A DNA stretch of 64,000 nt from DATBLE01 sp046732255 (GCA_046732255.1 JBKPMR010000061.1:1-64000), one strand, 5' to 3'; numbered from the stretch's first letter, positions 17,993 through 26,971 are shown. The notes: generated by a model from the letters alone, not told the origin. Made by a program: numbers and translations.

Positions 17993-19369
17993 TCAGGCGA
18001 CCGGTGGCCGGCGGTCGCGCCACGGCCGCGCCTGCTCGAGCTGTGCGGAGACTCGGAGCAGCGTCGCCTCGTCGGCCGGGCGGCCGACGAGCTGGACGCC
18101 GACCGGCAGCCCGTCGGCACTCCACGCGAGCGGGACCGAGACCGCCGGCAGGCCCGTGATGTTCGCCACCTGCGTGAACGGCGTGAAGCGGCCGGCGTTG
18201 GCGAACTGCACCCACGGGTCGTCGTCCTCGAGCGCGCCGATCGCGACGGGAAGCTGCGCGAGGGTCGGCGTCAGGAGCAGGTCGTAGTCGTCGAGGAACC
18301 CGACGATCCGTCGGGACAGGTTGCGCAGCCCCGCCGTAGAGCGCACGTAGTCGACCGCATTCAGTTGCGAAGCGGCTTCGATCAGGGCGCGGGTCTCGGG
18401 CTCGAACAGCTCGGTCGGCCGGTCGTACAGCGCCGGCATGACTTGCCAGACCTTCATGAACCACCCGATCAGCTCATAGTCGCCCCAGGGTGGGGTCGCC
18501 TCCTCGACCGAATGGCCCAGCTCCTCGAGCACAGACGCCGCCTCGGCTGCCGCCGAGACGCACTCCGGCGCGACCGGTGCGTCGATTGGGGGCGTTGTCG
18601 TCAGCGCCACTCTGAGCCGGCCGGGGTCGGCGCCGACCTCGTCCCCGAACGGGCGGTCGGGCGGCGGAGCCCAGTACGGGTCGCCGGTCTCGTACCCGGC
18701 GATCACGTCGAGCAGAGCGGCGGCGTCGAGCACGGTCCGCGCCAGCGGCCCGCTGGTCGAGAAGCCCTCCAACCCGCCGTACGGCGCCGGCGAGACGCGC
18801 CCGCGCGCAGGCTTGATCCCGAACAGCCCGCAGCAGGACGCGGGAATGCGGATCGAACCGCCGCCGTCGCTCCCGTGCGCGGCGGGGGCCAGGCCGGCCG
18901 CGACCGCCGACGCGGCGCCGCCGCTCGAGCCACCGGGCGTCCGGGCCGTGTCCCAAGGGTTGCGACACGGGCCGTTCAGCTCCGACTCGGTGACGGCCGT
19001 AAGGCCGAGCTCCGGCGTGTTCGTCTTCCCGAGCACGACGAAACCGGCGGTCTTCAGTCGACGCACCACCGCGGCATCGAAGTCCGGCACGTAGTCGGCG
19101 AACGCACGCGACGAGAACGTCGTCCGGATGCCGGCCGTCTCGTTCAGGTCTTTGATCGGCAGCGGCACGCCGCGGAACGGGCCGTCCGCAAGCGCCCCTG
19201 CAGCGGCCGCGCGCGCCTCGTCCGCACACACGGTGACGTAGGCGTTCAGCTCGGGGTCGAGACGCTCGATCCGCTCCAGGTAGGTCTCGACCAGCTCGAC
19301 GGACGTGACCTCGCGGCGGCGGACGAGGTCGGCCTGCTCGGTCGCGGTCAGGAAGGCGAGGCCGTCCAC
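17993..19369 (-). CDS. Amidase signature family hydrolase
   Basis: A 458-residue amidase with the Ser-cisSer-Lys triad in place: Lys in GVPLPIKDLNET, the GGSSGGAAS core with the cis-Ser, and the nucleophile Ser in GSDGGGSIRIPAS. It hydrolyses an amide to a carboxylate; the substrate is not readable. The best start is GTG at 19369 (VDGLAFLTATEQADLV), inside the last 22 bp of the upstream PPOX gene; the open frame further upstream is not amidase-like. Its C-terminal 81 codons are duplicated as a fragment at 15682-15930. Confidence 0.9.
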   Translation of the reverse strand: MDGLAFLTATEQADLVRRREVTSVELVETYLERIERLDPELNAYVTVCADEARAAAAGALADGPFRGVPLPIKDLNETAGIRTTFSSRAFADYVPDFDAAVVRRLKTAGFVVLGKTNTPELGLTAVTESELNGPCRNPWDTARTPGGSSGGAASAVAAGLAPAAHGSDGGGSIRIPASCCGLFGIKPARGRVSPAPYGGLEGFSTSGPLARTVLDAAALLDVIAGYETGDPYWAPPPDRPFGDEVGADPGRLRVALTTTPPIDAPVAPECVSAAAEAASVLEELGHSVEEATPPWGDYELIGWFMKVWQVMPALYDRPTELFEPETRALIEAASQLNAVDYVRSTAGLRNLSRRIVGFLDDYDLLLTPTLAQLPVAIGALEDDDPWVQFANAGRFTPFTQVANITGLPAVSVPLAWSADGLPVGVQLVGRPADEATLLRVSAQLEQARPWRDRRPPVA

Positions 19370-19734
19370 TCGGTCCGCTCCTCGATCGTCACCGCGATCA
19401 CCGGCCCTGCGGGTGGGCGCTCCCGGTACTGCGGATACTTGGCGACGAGCAGCGCCACCGCGTGTCGATCCTCCGCGATCCGCGCGGTCCCGCGTAGCCG
19501 CACCCACCACAGGCGCGACCAGTCATCCTCGTAGTGGTCGATCACCACCTCGACGGCCGGATTCGCCTCGATGTTCGCCAGCCGCTGCAGCCGCCGTGTC
19601 CGCTTCGGCTTGTCGTCGACCGCCGTGTACAGCCTGTCGCCCTCGAGGGCGAAGCAGATGGGAACGACGTGCGGGCGGCCGTCGGTGCCGACGGTGGCCA
19701 GTCGCGCGACCTGCTCAGCCTCAGCCGACGGCAA
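19348..19734 (-). CDS. PPOX-class probable F420-dependent enzyme (Rv0121-like)
   Basis: The 128-residue split-barrel protein (ARLATVGTDGRPHVVPICFAL, YTAVDDKPKRTRRLQRLANI, DHYEDDWSRLWWVRLRG) matches the mycobacterial Rv0121 group, thought to bind F420. The start is a TTG at 19734: AGAGGAAA lies just upstream and 10 bp separate it from the fbiC stop, while the ATG far upstream lies inside fbiC. Lying directly after fbiC, it is probably expressed with F420 synthesis. The reaction is unknown. Confidence 0.85.
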   Translation of the reverse strand: MPSAEAEQVARLATVGTDGRPHVVPICFALEGDRLYTAVDDKPKRTRRLQRLANIEANPAVEVVIDHYEDDWSRLWWVRLRGTARIAEDRHAVALLVAKYPQYRERPPAGPVIAVTIEERTEWTASPS

Positions 19735-19744
19735 GCGCTTTCCT

Positions 19745-22063
19745 CTAGGCAGCTTGCGCGCCGGGCCGCACGAGCACCTTCGGACGGCGCAGCTGCGACG
19801 TGTCGACCGGCGGATTGACCGGATCGGCGAGCGGCGCGGCACCGAATGACGCCGCCGTGCGCTCGGCCGCCGGCGTTCCGTAGAGCGTCGTCCGCTGCCG
19901 CGGTACACGGCCGGCCGCCCGGATCGCCTCCTCCATCAGCTCGGGCGGCATCTCCTGGCCGTGGCTCGCGCCCGCCGCCCGGGAGATCGACTCGTTCATC
20001 AGCGTCCCGCCGAGATCGTTCACACCCGCGCTCAGACATGCCTGCGCACCGTCGAGCCCGAGTTTCACCCAGGAGGCCTGGATGTTCGTGATGTGCGGGT
20101 GGAGGGCCAGTCGCCCGACGGCGTGCATCAGGAGCGCTTCGCGGTAGGTCGGCCCGCGGCGCGCCTTTCCCTTCAGGTAGATGGGCGCCTCCATGTGGAC
20201 GAACGGCAGCGGTACGAGCTCGGTGAAGCCGCCGGTGCGCTGCTGCAGCTCCCGGATGCGAAGCAGGTGCCGCGCCCAGCTTCGCGGCGTGTCGACGTGC
20301 CCGAACATGATCGTGGCGGTCGAGCGCAGCCCGAGCCCGTGCGCTGTCTCGTGTACCTGCAGCCACTGGGCAGTGTTCACCTTGTCGGGGCAGAGGACCG
20401 CACGGACCTCGTCGTCGAGGATCTCGGCCGCCGTCCCAGGCAGCGAGGCGAGGCCCAGGTCGCGCAGCCGCGTGAGGTAGGCATCGAGCGGCTCGCCCAG
20501 GGTCGCCGCTCCCTGCCAGATCTCGAGCGCCGAGAACGCGTGCAGGTGGAGGTCGGGCAGCTCCCGCTTGATCGCCTCGCAGATCCCGGCGTAGTAGTCG
20601 CCGTCGAAGCCCGGGTGGATCCCGCCCTGGAGGCAGATCTCGACCGCGCCGCGCTCCCAGGCCTCGTGCGCGCGACGCACGATCTCCTCGATCGGGACCA
20701 CGTACGCCGGCCCGCGCAGGTCCTCGGCGAGCTTCCCCTTCGAGAACGCGCAGAAGCCGCACCGGAAGTAGCAGACGTTCGTGTAGTTGACGTTCCGCGT
20801 GACGACGTAGCTGACCTCGTCGCCGTTCGTCTCGCGCCGGAGCCGGTCGGCGGTGGCCAGCACGCGGTCGAGCTCCTCGCCGCGCGCGGCGAACAGCCGC
20901 ACGATCTCGTCCTCGCCGAGCTCGTCGGCGGTGAGCGGCAGGACGTCGCGCGGGGTGAACGGCGCCGCCGTCTGGGCGCCGGCGTACCACCGGTCACCGC
21001 GCCCGAGCCCTTCCGCGTCGGACGAGCGGAGCGCCTGCGTCAGCACCCGGGGCTCGAGCCACAGGCCGCTCAGGTACTCCGGATAGACGGGCAGGCGCGG
21101 CGCGAGCGCCAGGCCCCGCTCCTCGGTCGCGCTCCGGAGCCGCTCGATCTCCGGCCAGGGAGCCTCGGGGTTGACGTGGTCGATCGTGACCGGGGAGACC
21201 CCGCCCCAGTCGTCGATCCCGGCGTCGAGCAGGCGCGGGAAGTCGTCGTAGCTCAGGTTCGGCGGGCACTGCACGTGAACGTCCTCGGGGAGCACGATCC
21301 GAGCGACGGCGGCCGTCCAGAGCAGGTCGTCGAGCGAAGGCTCCGGATGCTCCGCCATCTTGGTGCCCGGCTTCGCGCGGAAGTTCTGGACGATCACCTC
21401 CTGGATGTGGCCGTACTCGCGGTGGAGGGCGGCGATCGCCTCCAGCGCCTCGATGCGCTCGGCGCGGGTCTCGCCGATCCCGATCAGGATCCCGGTGGTG
21501 AACGGCACGCGCAGCGCGCCGGCGAGACGGAGCGTCTCCAGCCGGGCCGCCGGCAGCTTGTCGGGCGAGCCGAAGTGAGGCCCACCCCGCTCCGAGAGCC
21601 GATCGGCGGCGGTCTCGAGCATCAGCCCCTGCGAAGCGGTCACCTCGCGCAGCGCGGCCAGCTCGTCGCGCGTCACCACTCCCGGATTGGCATGCGGCAA
21701 GAGGCCGGTTTCCTCGAATACGAGCCGACAGGCTCGTACCAGGTACTCGATGGTCGTCTCGCAGCCGAGCGCGGCGAGCTGGTCGCGGGCGACCCGGTAG
21801 CGGCGCTCGGGCTTGTCGCCGAGCGTGAACAGGGCCTCGGTGCATCCCGCGGCGGCGCCTGCGCGAGCGACGTCCAGGACCTCGTCCTGGGTCATGTACG
21901 CGCGCTCGCCGCGGCGCGGCGGACGGGCGAAGGTGCAGTAGTGACAAACGTCCCGGCAGAGCTTCGTCAGCGGGATGAAGACCTTCGGCGAGTACGTGAC
22001 GACCGGCCTCGAACGCAGGCTCCGCGCCTCGGAGAGGAGCTCCTCGAGGGGCCGGTCGAGCAC
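19745..22063 (-). CDS. fbiC: FO synthase, fused CofG-CofH type
   Basis: The 772-residue protein has two radical-SAM domains. The N-terminal CofG half has the CxxxCxxC cluster CRDVCHYC at Cys36, Cys40 and Cys43; the C-terminal CofH half has CYFRCGFC around residue 455. Together they condense tyrosine with 5-amino-6-ribitylaminouracil to FO, the F420 chromophore. The fused form is typical of actinobacteria. I place the start at GTG 22063 because the -10 box TATGCT lies 6 nt upstream on the minus strand; the ATG at 22156 lies inside cofC. Neighbours are cofC (divergent) and a Rv0121-like PPOX gene (downstream). Confidence 0.95.
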   Translation of the reverse strand: MLDRPLEELLSEARSLRSRPVVTYSPKVFIPLTKLCRDVCHYCTFARPPRRGERAYMTQDEVLDVARAGAAAGCTEALFTLGDKPERRYRVARDQLAALGCETTIEYLVRACRLVFEETGLLPHANPGVVTRDELAALREVTASQGLMLETAADRLSERGGPHFGSPDKLPAARLETLRLAGALRVPFTTGILIGIGETRAERIEALEAIAALHREYGHIQEVIVQNFRAKPGTKMAEHPEPSLDDLLWTAAVARIVLPEDVHVQCPPNLSYDDFPRLLDAGIDDWGGVSPVTIDHVNPEAPWPEIERLRSATEERGLALAPRLPVYPEYLSGLWLEPRVLTQALRSSDAEGLGRGDRWYAGAQTAAPFTPRDVLPLTADELGEDEIVRLFAARGEELDRVLATADRLRRETNGDEVSYVVTRNVNYTNVCYFRCGFCAFSKGKLAEDLRGPAYVVPIEEIVRRAHEAWERGAVEICLQGGIHPGFDGDYYAGICEAIKRELPDLHLHAFSALEIWQGAATLGEPLDAYLTRLRDLGLASLPGTAAEILDDEVRAVLCPDKVNTAQWLQVHETAHGLGLRSTATIMFGHVDTPRSWARHLLRIRELQQRTGGFTELVPLPFVHMEAPIYLKGKARRGPTYREALLMHAVGRLALHPHITNIQASWVKLGLDGAQACLSAGVNDLGGTLMNESISRAAGASHGQEMPPELMEEAIRAAGRVPRQRTTLYGTPAAERTAASFGAAPLADPVNPPVDTSQLRRPKVLVRPGAQAA

Positions 22064-22098
22064 GCGATGAGCATACGTGGCGGAGGTAAGGTCACGGC
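22064..22098. promoter_or_regulatory. Divergent leaderless promoter pair fbiC / cofC
   Basis: Only 35 bp separate the two GTG starts. TATGCT (minus strand, 22070-22075) is 6 nt before fbiC, and TAAGGT (22087-22092) is 6 nt before cofC. A GGAGG at 22082-22086 is too close to the -10 box to be transcribed in a leaderless message. Confidence 0.7.
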
Positions 22099-22647
22099 GT
22101 GGACGCCCATGTGCTCGTCCCGCTGAAGCGGATCGACCCGAAGAGCCGCTTGGCACACGCCCTTCCGCTCGACGAGCGGGTGCGGCTGATGCGCGGCCTG
22201 CTTGCGGGTGTCGTCTCGGCAGTACGAGAAGCCGGCGTCGAGCGCGTCACGGTCGTGACCGGCCTGGCGCTGAAGGGGTACGAGGTCTGGGACGATCGCG
22301 GGCTCGCCTGGAACGACGCCCTTGCTGCTGCGATGAAGGAGGTGGTCAGCGCGCCACTCGCCGCAGTCATCTCGGCCGATCTGCCGCTCATCCGCGCCGA
22401 CGACGTCGAGGAGCTCCTCGCGGCGACACCCGAGCAGGGAATTGCAATCGCCCGCGCACTCGACGGAGGTACGAACGCCGTGGCGATGCGGCCCCCGGGC
22501 ATCGTCCGGACGCACTTCGGCGAGCCGCAGAGCTCCGCCGTTCACGCCCGGCTCGGCGTCCCTCACGTCATCGTCGACCTGCCCGGTCTCGCGTTCGACG
22601 TGGACACGCCCGCGGACCTTGCACGCATGCAGGCCGCATGCCTCTAA
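22099..22647 (+). CDS. cofC: Phosphoenolpyruvate / 2-phospholactate guanylyltransferase
   Basis: The 182-residue protein opens MDAHVLVPLKRIDPKSRLA, the CofC/FbiD nucleotidyltransferase motif, and has SADLPLIRADDVEELL (metal-binding Asp) and GIAIARALDGGTNAVAMRPP. It activates a 3-carbon phosphoacid with GTP for the CofD reaction. The GTG start fits a TAAGGT -10 box. Its stop lies 10 bp inside the next gene, an F420-dependent enzyme, so the two are coupled. Confidence 0.92.
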   Translation: MDAHVLVPLKRIDPKSRLAHALPLDERVRLMRGLLAGVVSAVREAGVERVTVVTGLALKGYEVWDDRGLAWNDALAAAMKEVVSAPLAAVISADLPLIRADDVEELLAATPEQGIAIARALDGGTNAVAMRPPGIVRTHFGEPQSSAVHARLGVPHVIVDLPGLAFDVDTPADLARMQAACL

Positions 22648-23636
22648 GGCTGGGCTACAAGGCTTCGGCAGAGCAGTTCCCGCCGCGCCGTCTCCTCGAC
22701 CTCGCCGTCGAGGCGGAGCGGCTCGGGCTCGACCTGATCGGCGTCTCCGACCACTTCCAACCGTTCCGTCACAGCGGCGGCCACGCGCCCGCGTGCCTGC
22801 CCTGGCTCGGCGCTCTCGGCGAGCGCACGGAGCGGGCGCTGCTCGGGACGAGCGTGTTGACGCCGACGATGCGCTACCACCCATCGGTCGTCGCCCAGGC
22901 GTTCGCGACCCTCGCGTGCCTGAACCCAGGGCGCATCTGGATGGGCGTCGGCACGGGCGAGTCCCTGAACGAGACGCCGGCCATGGGCGCCGAGTGGCCC
23001 GGTGCGAAAGAGCGCCGGCTCCGCCTCGCCGAGGCGATCCACCTGATGCGGCGCCTCTGGACGCAGGAGCGGGTGACCTTCGAGGGCGACTACTACCGCA
23101 CGGCGAACGCGACGATCTACGACCGGCCCGACGAGCCGGTGCCGATCTACGTCGCCGCCTCCGGCCCGCTGGCGGCAAAGCTGGCAGGCCGCACGGGCGA
23201 CGGCCTCGTCGTCACCAGCGGCAAAGGTCCCGAGCTGTACGAGGAGCTGGACGCGGCGATGGCCGAGGGTGCCGCGTCGGCCGGACGGGATCCCGCCGCG
23301 ATCGTCAAGCTGATCGAGATCAAGGTCTCGTACGACCACGACCTCGAATACGCGCGCGAGGCTTGCGACTACTGGGCCCCGCTCGCGCTCACGCCCGACC
23401 AGAAGCGCGACGTGGAGGACCCGATCGAGCTGGAGCGGCTCGCCTACGAGCACCCGGGGATCGCGCAGCGTCGCTTCATCGTCTCCGACGACCCCGACGA
23501 GGTGGTCGAGAAGATCGAGCCCTACGTCGCCCTCGGCTTCGACCACCTCCTCTTCCACGCGCCCGGCGACGACCAGCTTCGGTTCCTCGACCAGTTCTGC
23601 CGGGACGTCGTCCCGAGGCTCAGAGCGCGTTTCTGA
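22638..23636 (+). CDS. fgd: F420-dependent LLM-class oxidoreductase, glucose-6-phosphate dehydrogenase-like
   Basis: A 332-residue luciferase-like monooxygenase-fold protein very like mycobacterial Fgd1: LGYKASAEQFPPRRLLD, IGVSDHFQPFRHSGGHAP, GVGTGESLNE and VTSGKGPELYEELD are all in the expected places, and the length is normal. Fgd reduces F420 with glucose-6-phosphate; some relatives use hydroxymycolates or alcohols, so the substrate remains probable only. It overlaps cofC by 10 bp and ends in a 17-bp convergent overlap with the macro-domain gene. Confidence 0.85.
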   Translation: MPLRLGYKASAEQFPPRRLLDLAVEAERLGLDLIGVSDHFQPFRHSGGHAPACLPWLGALGERTERALLGTSVLTPTMRYHPSVVAQAFATLACLNPGRIWMGVGTGESLNETPAMGAEWPGAKERRLRLAEAIHLMRRLWTQERVTFEGDYYRTANATIYDRPDEPVPIYVAASGPLAAKLAGRTGDGLVVTSGKGPELYEELDAAMAEGAASAGRDPAAIVKLIEIKVSYDHDLEYAREACDYWAPLALTPDQKRDVEDPIELERLAYEHPGIAQRRFIVSDDPDEVVEKIEPYVALGFDHLLFHAPGDDQLRFLDQFCRDVVPRLRARF

Positions 23637-24105
23637 ACGCCGACTCGGCCTCCGCGCCGTAGACGGCGAAGACGACGCGACCGAGCGTCCGGGGCTCGTG
23701 CGCGCGGACCGCCTCGACCATCAGCCGCGCGCACTCGTCCAGCGGAAAGCCGCCGACGCCGGTCCCGAACGCAGGCAGCGCGAGCGACTCGGCTCCGAGC
23801 TCGTCCGCGACCGCAAGCGTCCTCCGAGTGGCATTCGAGATCGCTTCCGCATTGGTCTGGAGATCCTGGCCCATCACCGCGGCGTGGATCACCCAGCGCG
23901 CCGCGAGCCGGCCGCCGCCGGTGGCGACCGCATCGCCGACGGCAATCGGCCCCTTCGCCACCGCTTCGCGCTCGATCTCCTCGCCGCCGGCCCGCTTGAT
24001 CGCCCCGGCGACTCCGGCGCCCATCCACAGGCGGTCGTTCGCCGCGTTGGCGATCGCGTCGACCTCGAGCGCGGCGATGTCGCCGTCCACAACTTCCACA
24101 TCCAT
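23620..24105 (-). CDS. Macro domain (ADP-ribose-binding) protein
   Basis: A 161-residue single macro domain: GDIAALEVDAIANAAND, GAGVAGAIKRAGG, the loop GDAVATGGGRL and PAFGTGVGGFPLDECARLM. These motifs bind ADP-ribose and can support hydrolysis of ADP-ribosyl esters or O-acetyl-ADP-ribose. The ATG at 24105 (HMDVEVVDGD) lies at the edge of an 87-bp repeat that carries its own HMD codons and stays open in this frame to 24702, so the start codon itself may come from the repeat. It is convergent with the Fgd gene. Confidence 0.87.
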   Translation of the reverse strand: MDVEVVDGDIAALEVDAIANAANDRLWMGAGVAGAIKRAGGEEIEREAVAKGPIAVGDAVATGGGRLAARWVIHAAVMGQDLQTNAEAISNATRRTLAVADELGAESLALPAFGTGVGGFPLDECARLMVEAVRAHEPRTLGRVVFAVYGAEAESAFRNAL

Positions 24106-24109
24106 GTGC

Positions 24110-24250
24110 CCCAACTCTTCCAGTTTCGTTTCACCTCCGGTCTCAGAGACCGGGGCGCAAACGCTGGAACCATGCGGACGGCCCCGGTCCATGTGGATGA
24201 GTTGTCCCACAAGCGTTTCACCCCTGGTCTCAGAGACTGGGTGTGAAACG
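24110..24250. repeat. Paired palindromic repeat, GTCTCAGAGAC family, copy 1
   Basis: Two imperfect palindromes centred on GTCTCAGAGAC (24140-24150 and 24227-24237) lie 87 bp apart; the second has 9-bp outer arms GCGTTTCAC/GTGAAACGC. The spacer contains GCGGACGGCCC and AGTTGTCCCACAAGCG. The same layout, with the same spacer words, is at 59472-59607. Read on the minus strand the unit is 29 codons, open, and repeats PVSET.GET....L.HMD. It fills most of the gap upstream of the macro-domain gene. Confidence 0.85.
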
Positions 24251-24303
24251 CCACAAACCCGCCAGCCGTCAACGAGGTCAGGCCGAACCACAACCTCGGT
24301 CCC

Positions 24304-24382
24304 TTCTGGCCTTGGCTGTTCCCGCGGGGAGCGCTGCGGTGACAGAAGCGGAGCGCGAGCGAGCGGCCGGGCTTTGCCCGGC
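24304..24382. terminator. Hairpins downstream of the GGDEF gene
   Basis: A perfect 8-bp stem GGCCGGGC with a TTT loop spans 24364-24382, 19 bp beyond the stop of the GAF/GGDEF gene (minus strand). GCGAGCGAGC stands next to it and GTTCCCGCGGGGA lies at 24314-24326. Similar words accompany the hairpins at 31027-31079, so this looks like another composite element used as a 3' end. Confidence 0.55.
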
Positions 24383-24400
24383 CTGCGACGCGACCTATTG

Positions 24401-26971
24401 CTACGTCGAGATATGGAGCGCCAGGCTCGCCTGGTTGGCGATCCCGGCCAGGAGGCGCAGCTTGCGCTCGGGAAATCCGCCCGGGACGGCGGCGGCGACG
24501 CAGCCGATCCGGCCCGACGGGAGCACCACCGGCGCGACCGCGAGCGGATCCTCCCCCGCCGGGACCATGTCCATCGTGCCCGGCTGGAGCACGAACGGCT
24601 CGCCCGCTTCGAGCGCTCGGCGCGCGCCGGCGAAGTCGACCACGCTGCCGACCGGCACGATCGGCAGGGCGCCGTCCTCTCGCCACGCGGCCTCGATCGC
24701 AAACGAACCCGGCCGCCCGCGCTCGAGCCAGAGCCACGTCCGCGGCGACCCGAGCATCTCGCCCGTCAGCTCGACGATCCGGCGGCGGAGATCGTCCGCG
24801 GTCGTCCCGGCGAGACGGCGCGAGAACTCGAGCAGCGCGCCCGTCACCTCGGCGCTCTCCTGCTCGGACTGGAGCAGCACCGTCTTCTGGAGCGCAACGG
24901 ACGCCCGGTACGCGAGACCCTCGAGCAGGCGCAGACGCTCGCCCGTGAAGTGCCCGAGGTCGCCCTCCGGCGCCCGCACTGTGACCCAACCGCGGATGCC
25001 GTAGCCGGCGCTCAGCGGCGCAATCGCCGCCGACGTGATCGCCGCGTCGCCCGCGTCCTCGCCGAGCAGTGCGCGAAACTCCTCGCCGCCGAGCGTGAAC
25101 GGCGTCTTCCTGCCGTCGAGCAGGCGCGAGCCGGTCGCGCGGCTGGTGCGGAGGTCCGGAACGAGGGCTGCGCGCGGATCCTGCTCGTAGCCGTGCGAGG
25201 CCAGGCAGCGAAAGTTGGCCGCGTGCGCGTCCTCGATCCAGAGGGACGCCTGCTCGACCTCCATCACACGACAGATGGTGCCGACAGTCTCGTCGCCGAC
25301 GGCCTCCACGGAGCGCGCCTCGGAGAGAGCGTCGGCGAACTCGAGCCAGACGGTGGCGTTCTCCGCCTCCCGCCGTGCCGACGCGTACAGCCGCGCATTC
25401 TCGAGCGCGACCGACGCATGGCCGGCGACGACCTCGAGCAGGCGCAGGTCGTCCTCGTCGAACTGCTCGACGCCGAGCTTCGCCATCGTGATCGCGCCGA
25501 TCACGCGCTGGCCGTGGCGCAGCGGCACCGACGCGAGCGACTCGTCGCCTTCCTCGTCGTTCAGCCGCTTGCAGATGTCCGACTCGAGGACGTTGGCGAC
25601 GAGCATCGGCCTGCCGGTCTCGGCGACCAGGCCGGTGAGCCCCTCGCCGACCTTGAACTCGAGCCGCTCCGACCGCTCGGTCTCGAACTGCCCACGGACC
25701 GCGACGGGACGAAGGCGCTCGCCCTCGAGCAGGTAGACGACGCAGTTGTTGTAGTCGACGAGCACGCGCAGCTCGTCGACGATCGCCTCGCCGATCTCGG
25801 TCACGTCGTTCGACCGGTTCAGCTTCCGGGCGAGGCTCTGGAGCAGCTTCAGGTGAGCGATCGACCGGACGTCCCGTTCGCCGTCGGCGTCCTGCGGCCG
25901 CTCGGCGCCGAACTCGTCGAAGACGACGACCTGATCCTTTCCCTGCGTCTTCGCGGTCATCATCGCCGCTTCGGCGCAGGCGAGCAGCTCGCGTGCGTTC
26001 ATCGCGTGCTCCGGGCCGAGCGCCACGCCGATCGAGAGCGTCACCTGGCCGGCCGCGTCGGTCGCGACCTCGGCGAGGCTGGACTTCAGGCGCGCCGCCA
26101 TCGCGACCGCGTCGGCTGCGCCGCACGCGGGCAGGATCGCCGCGAACTCCTCGCCTCCCACCCGGCAGACCACGTCCGACCCCCGGACGGTCGCCCGCAG
26201 CACCGCCGCGATCGTCTGGAGCACCTCGTCGCCTTCGCCGTGGCCGCAGACGTCGTTGACGCGCTTGAAGTCGTCGATGTCGAGCATCATCAGCGCGAGC
26301 GAGTCGTGCGCCCGGCCGGCACGGCTGAGCTCGGCGCGCAGCCGCTCGTGGAAGTAGCGGTGGTTGTAGAGGCCGGTGAGCGAGTCCGTGTGGGCGAGAT
26401 GCTCGAGCCGCGCGCGGATCTGGGCGTTGTCGAGCGCGAGCGCGGCGGCGTCCGCGAACCAGCGGGCGAGCTCGAACTCGTCGTCGTCGAACGACGCGTC
26501 CTCGCCGATGCGGTAGATGTTCAGCGCGCCCTTCAGCGAACCGCGCGCGATCAGCGGCACGGTGATCAGCGCCTCGGGATCGGGAGGCGTCCCCGGGACG
26601 AACTCCACCCGCGGGTCGAGGTGCGCCTCGTTTGCGAGCACCGGGCTGCGATGAGACACGGCCCAGCCGGTGATCCCCTGGCCGTAGGGGACCGTGCTCG
26701 CCAGGACCTCTTCCTCCCACGGCCCCTTCGCGAAGACCGGCACCAGCTGTCGACGCTTCTCGTCCACCTCGTAGATGTGCAGGTCATGGTGGGGGACCAA
26801 CTCGCCGAGGGTGTCGGCGATCCGGTCGAGGAGCGCCTCCGGCCGCTGCTCGGACAGCACCTCGTGGAACACCGCCGCGAGCCGCCGGTACGACTCGACG
26901 AGCGCCGCGTCGCGCGCAGCATCCGACCTCCCGGGCTCGGGATCGGGAACGAGCGCAGCGTTCACTGCCAC
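24401..26971 (-). CDS. Multi-GAF diguanylate cyclase (GAF-GGDEF-GAF-GAF-GAF-like)
   Basis: An 856-residue soluble protein. GAF 1 spans about residues 30-185. The GGDEF domain (about 190-350: HTDSLTGLYNHRYFHERL) has GGEEF at the active site and an I-site RGSD five residues before it, so it should make c-di-GMP from two GTP under product inhibition. GAF-like domains follow at about 365-510 and 515-690, and a degenerate one at about 700-856. The catalytic domain lying in the N-terminal half, with sensors on both sides, is unusual. No membrane segment is present. The start is GTG at 26971, with another GTG two codons later. Confidence 0.85.
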   Translation of the reverse strand: MAVNAALVPDPEPGRSDAARDAALVESYRRLAAVFHEVLSEQRPEALLDRIADTLGELVPHHDLHIYEVDEKRRQLVPVFAKGPWEEEVLASTVPYGQGITGWAVSHRSPVLANEAHLDPRVEFVPGTPPDPEALITVPLIARGSLKGALNIYRIGEDASFDDDEFELARWFADAAALALDNAQIRARLEHLAHTDSLTGLYNHRYFHERLRAELSRAGRAHDSLALMMLDIDDFKRVNDVCGHGEGDEVLQTIAAVLRATVRGSDVVCRVGGEEFAAILPACGAADAVAMAARLKSSLAEVATDAAGQVTLSIGVALGPEHAMNARELLACAEAAMMTAKTQGKDQVVVFDEFGAERPQDADGERDVRSIAHLKLLQSLARKLNRSNDVTEIGEAIVDELRVLVDYNNCVVYLLEGERLRPVAVRGQFETERSERLEFKVGEGLTGLVAETGRPMLVANVLESDICKRLNDEEGDESLASVPLRHGQRVIGAITMAKLGVEQFDEDDLRLLEVVAGHASVALENARLYASARREAENATVWLEFADALSEARSVEAVGDETVGTICRVMEVEQASLWIEDAHAANFRCLASHGYEQDPRAALVPDLRTSRATGSRLLDGRKTPFTLGGEEFRALLGEDAGDAAITSAAIAPLSAGYGIRGWVTVRAPEGDLGHFTGERLRLLEGLAYRASVALQKTVLLQSEQESAEVTGALLEFSRRLAGTTADDLRRRIVELTGEMLGSPRTWLWLERGRPGSFAIEAAWREDGALPIVPVGSVVDFAGARRALEAGEPFVLQPGTMDMVPAGEDPLAVAPVVLPSGRIGCVAAAVPGGFPERKLRLLAGIANQASLALHIST

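Noticed and set aside
24110..24250. Paired repeats as terminal inverted repeats of an insertion sequence
   Set aside because: The two palindromes are in direct orientation 87 bp apart with no transposase frame between them.
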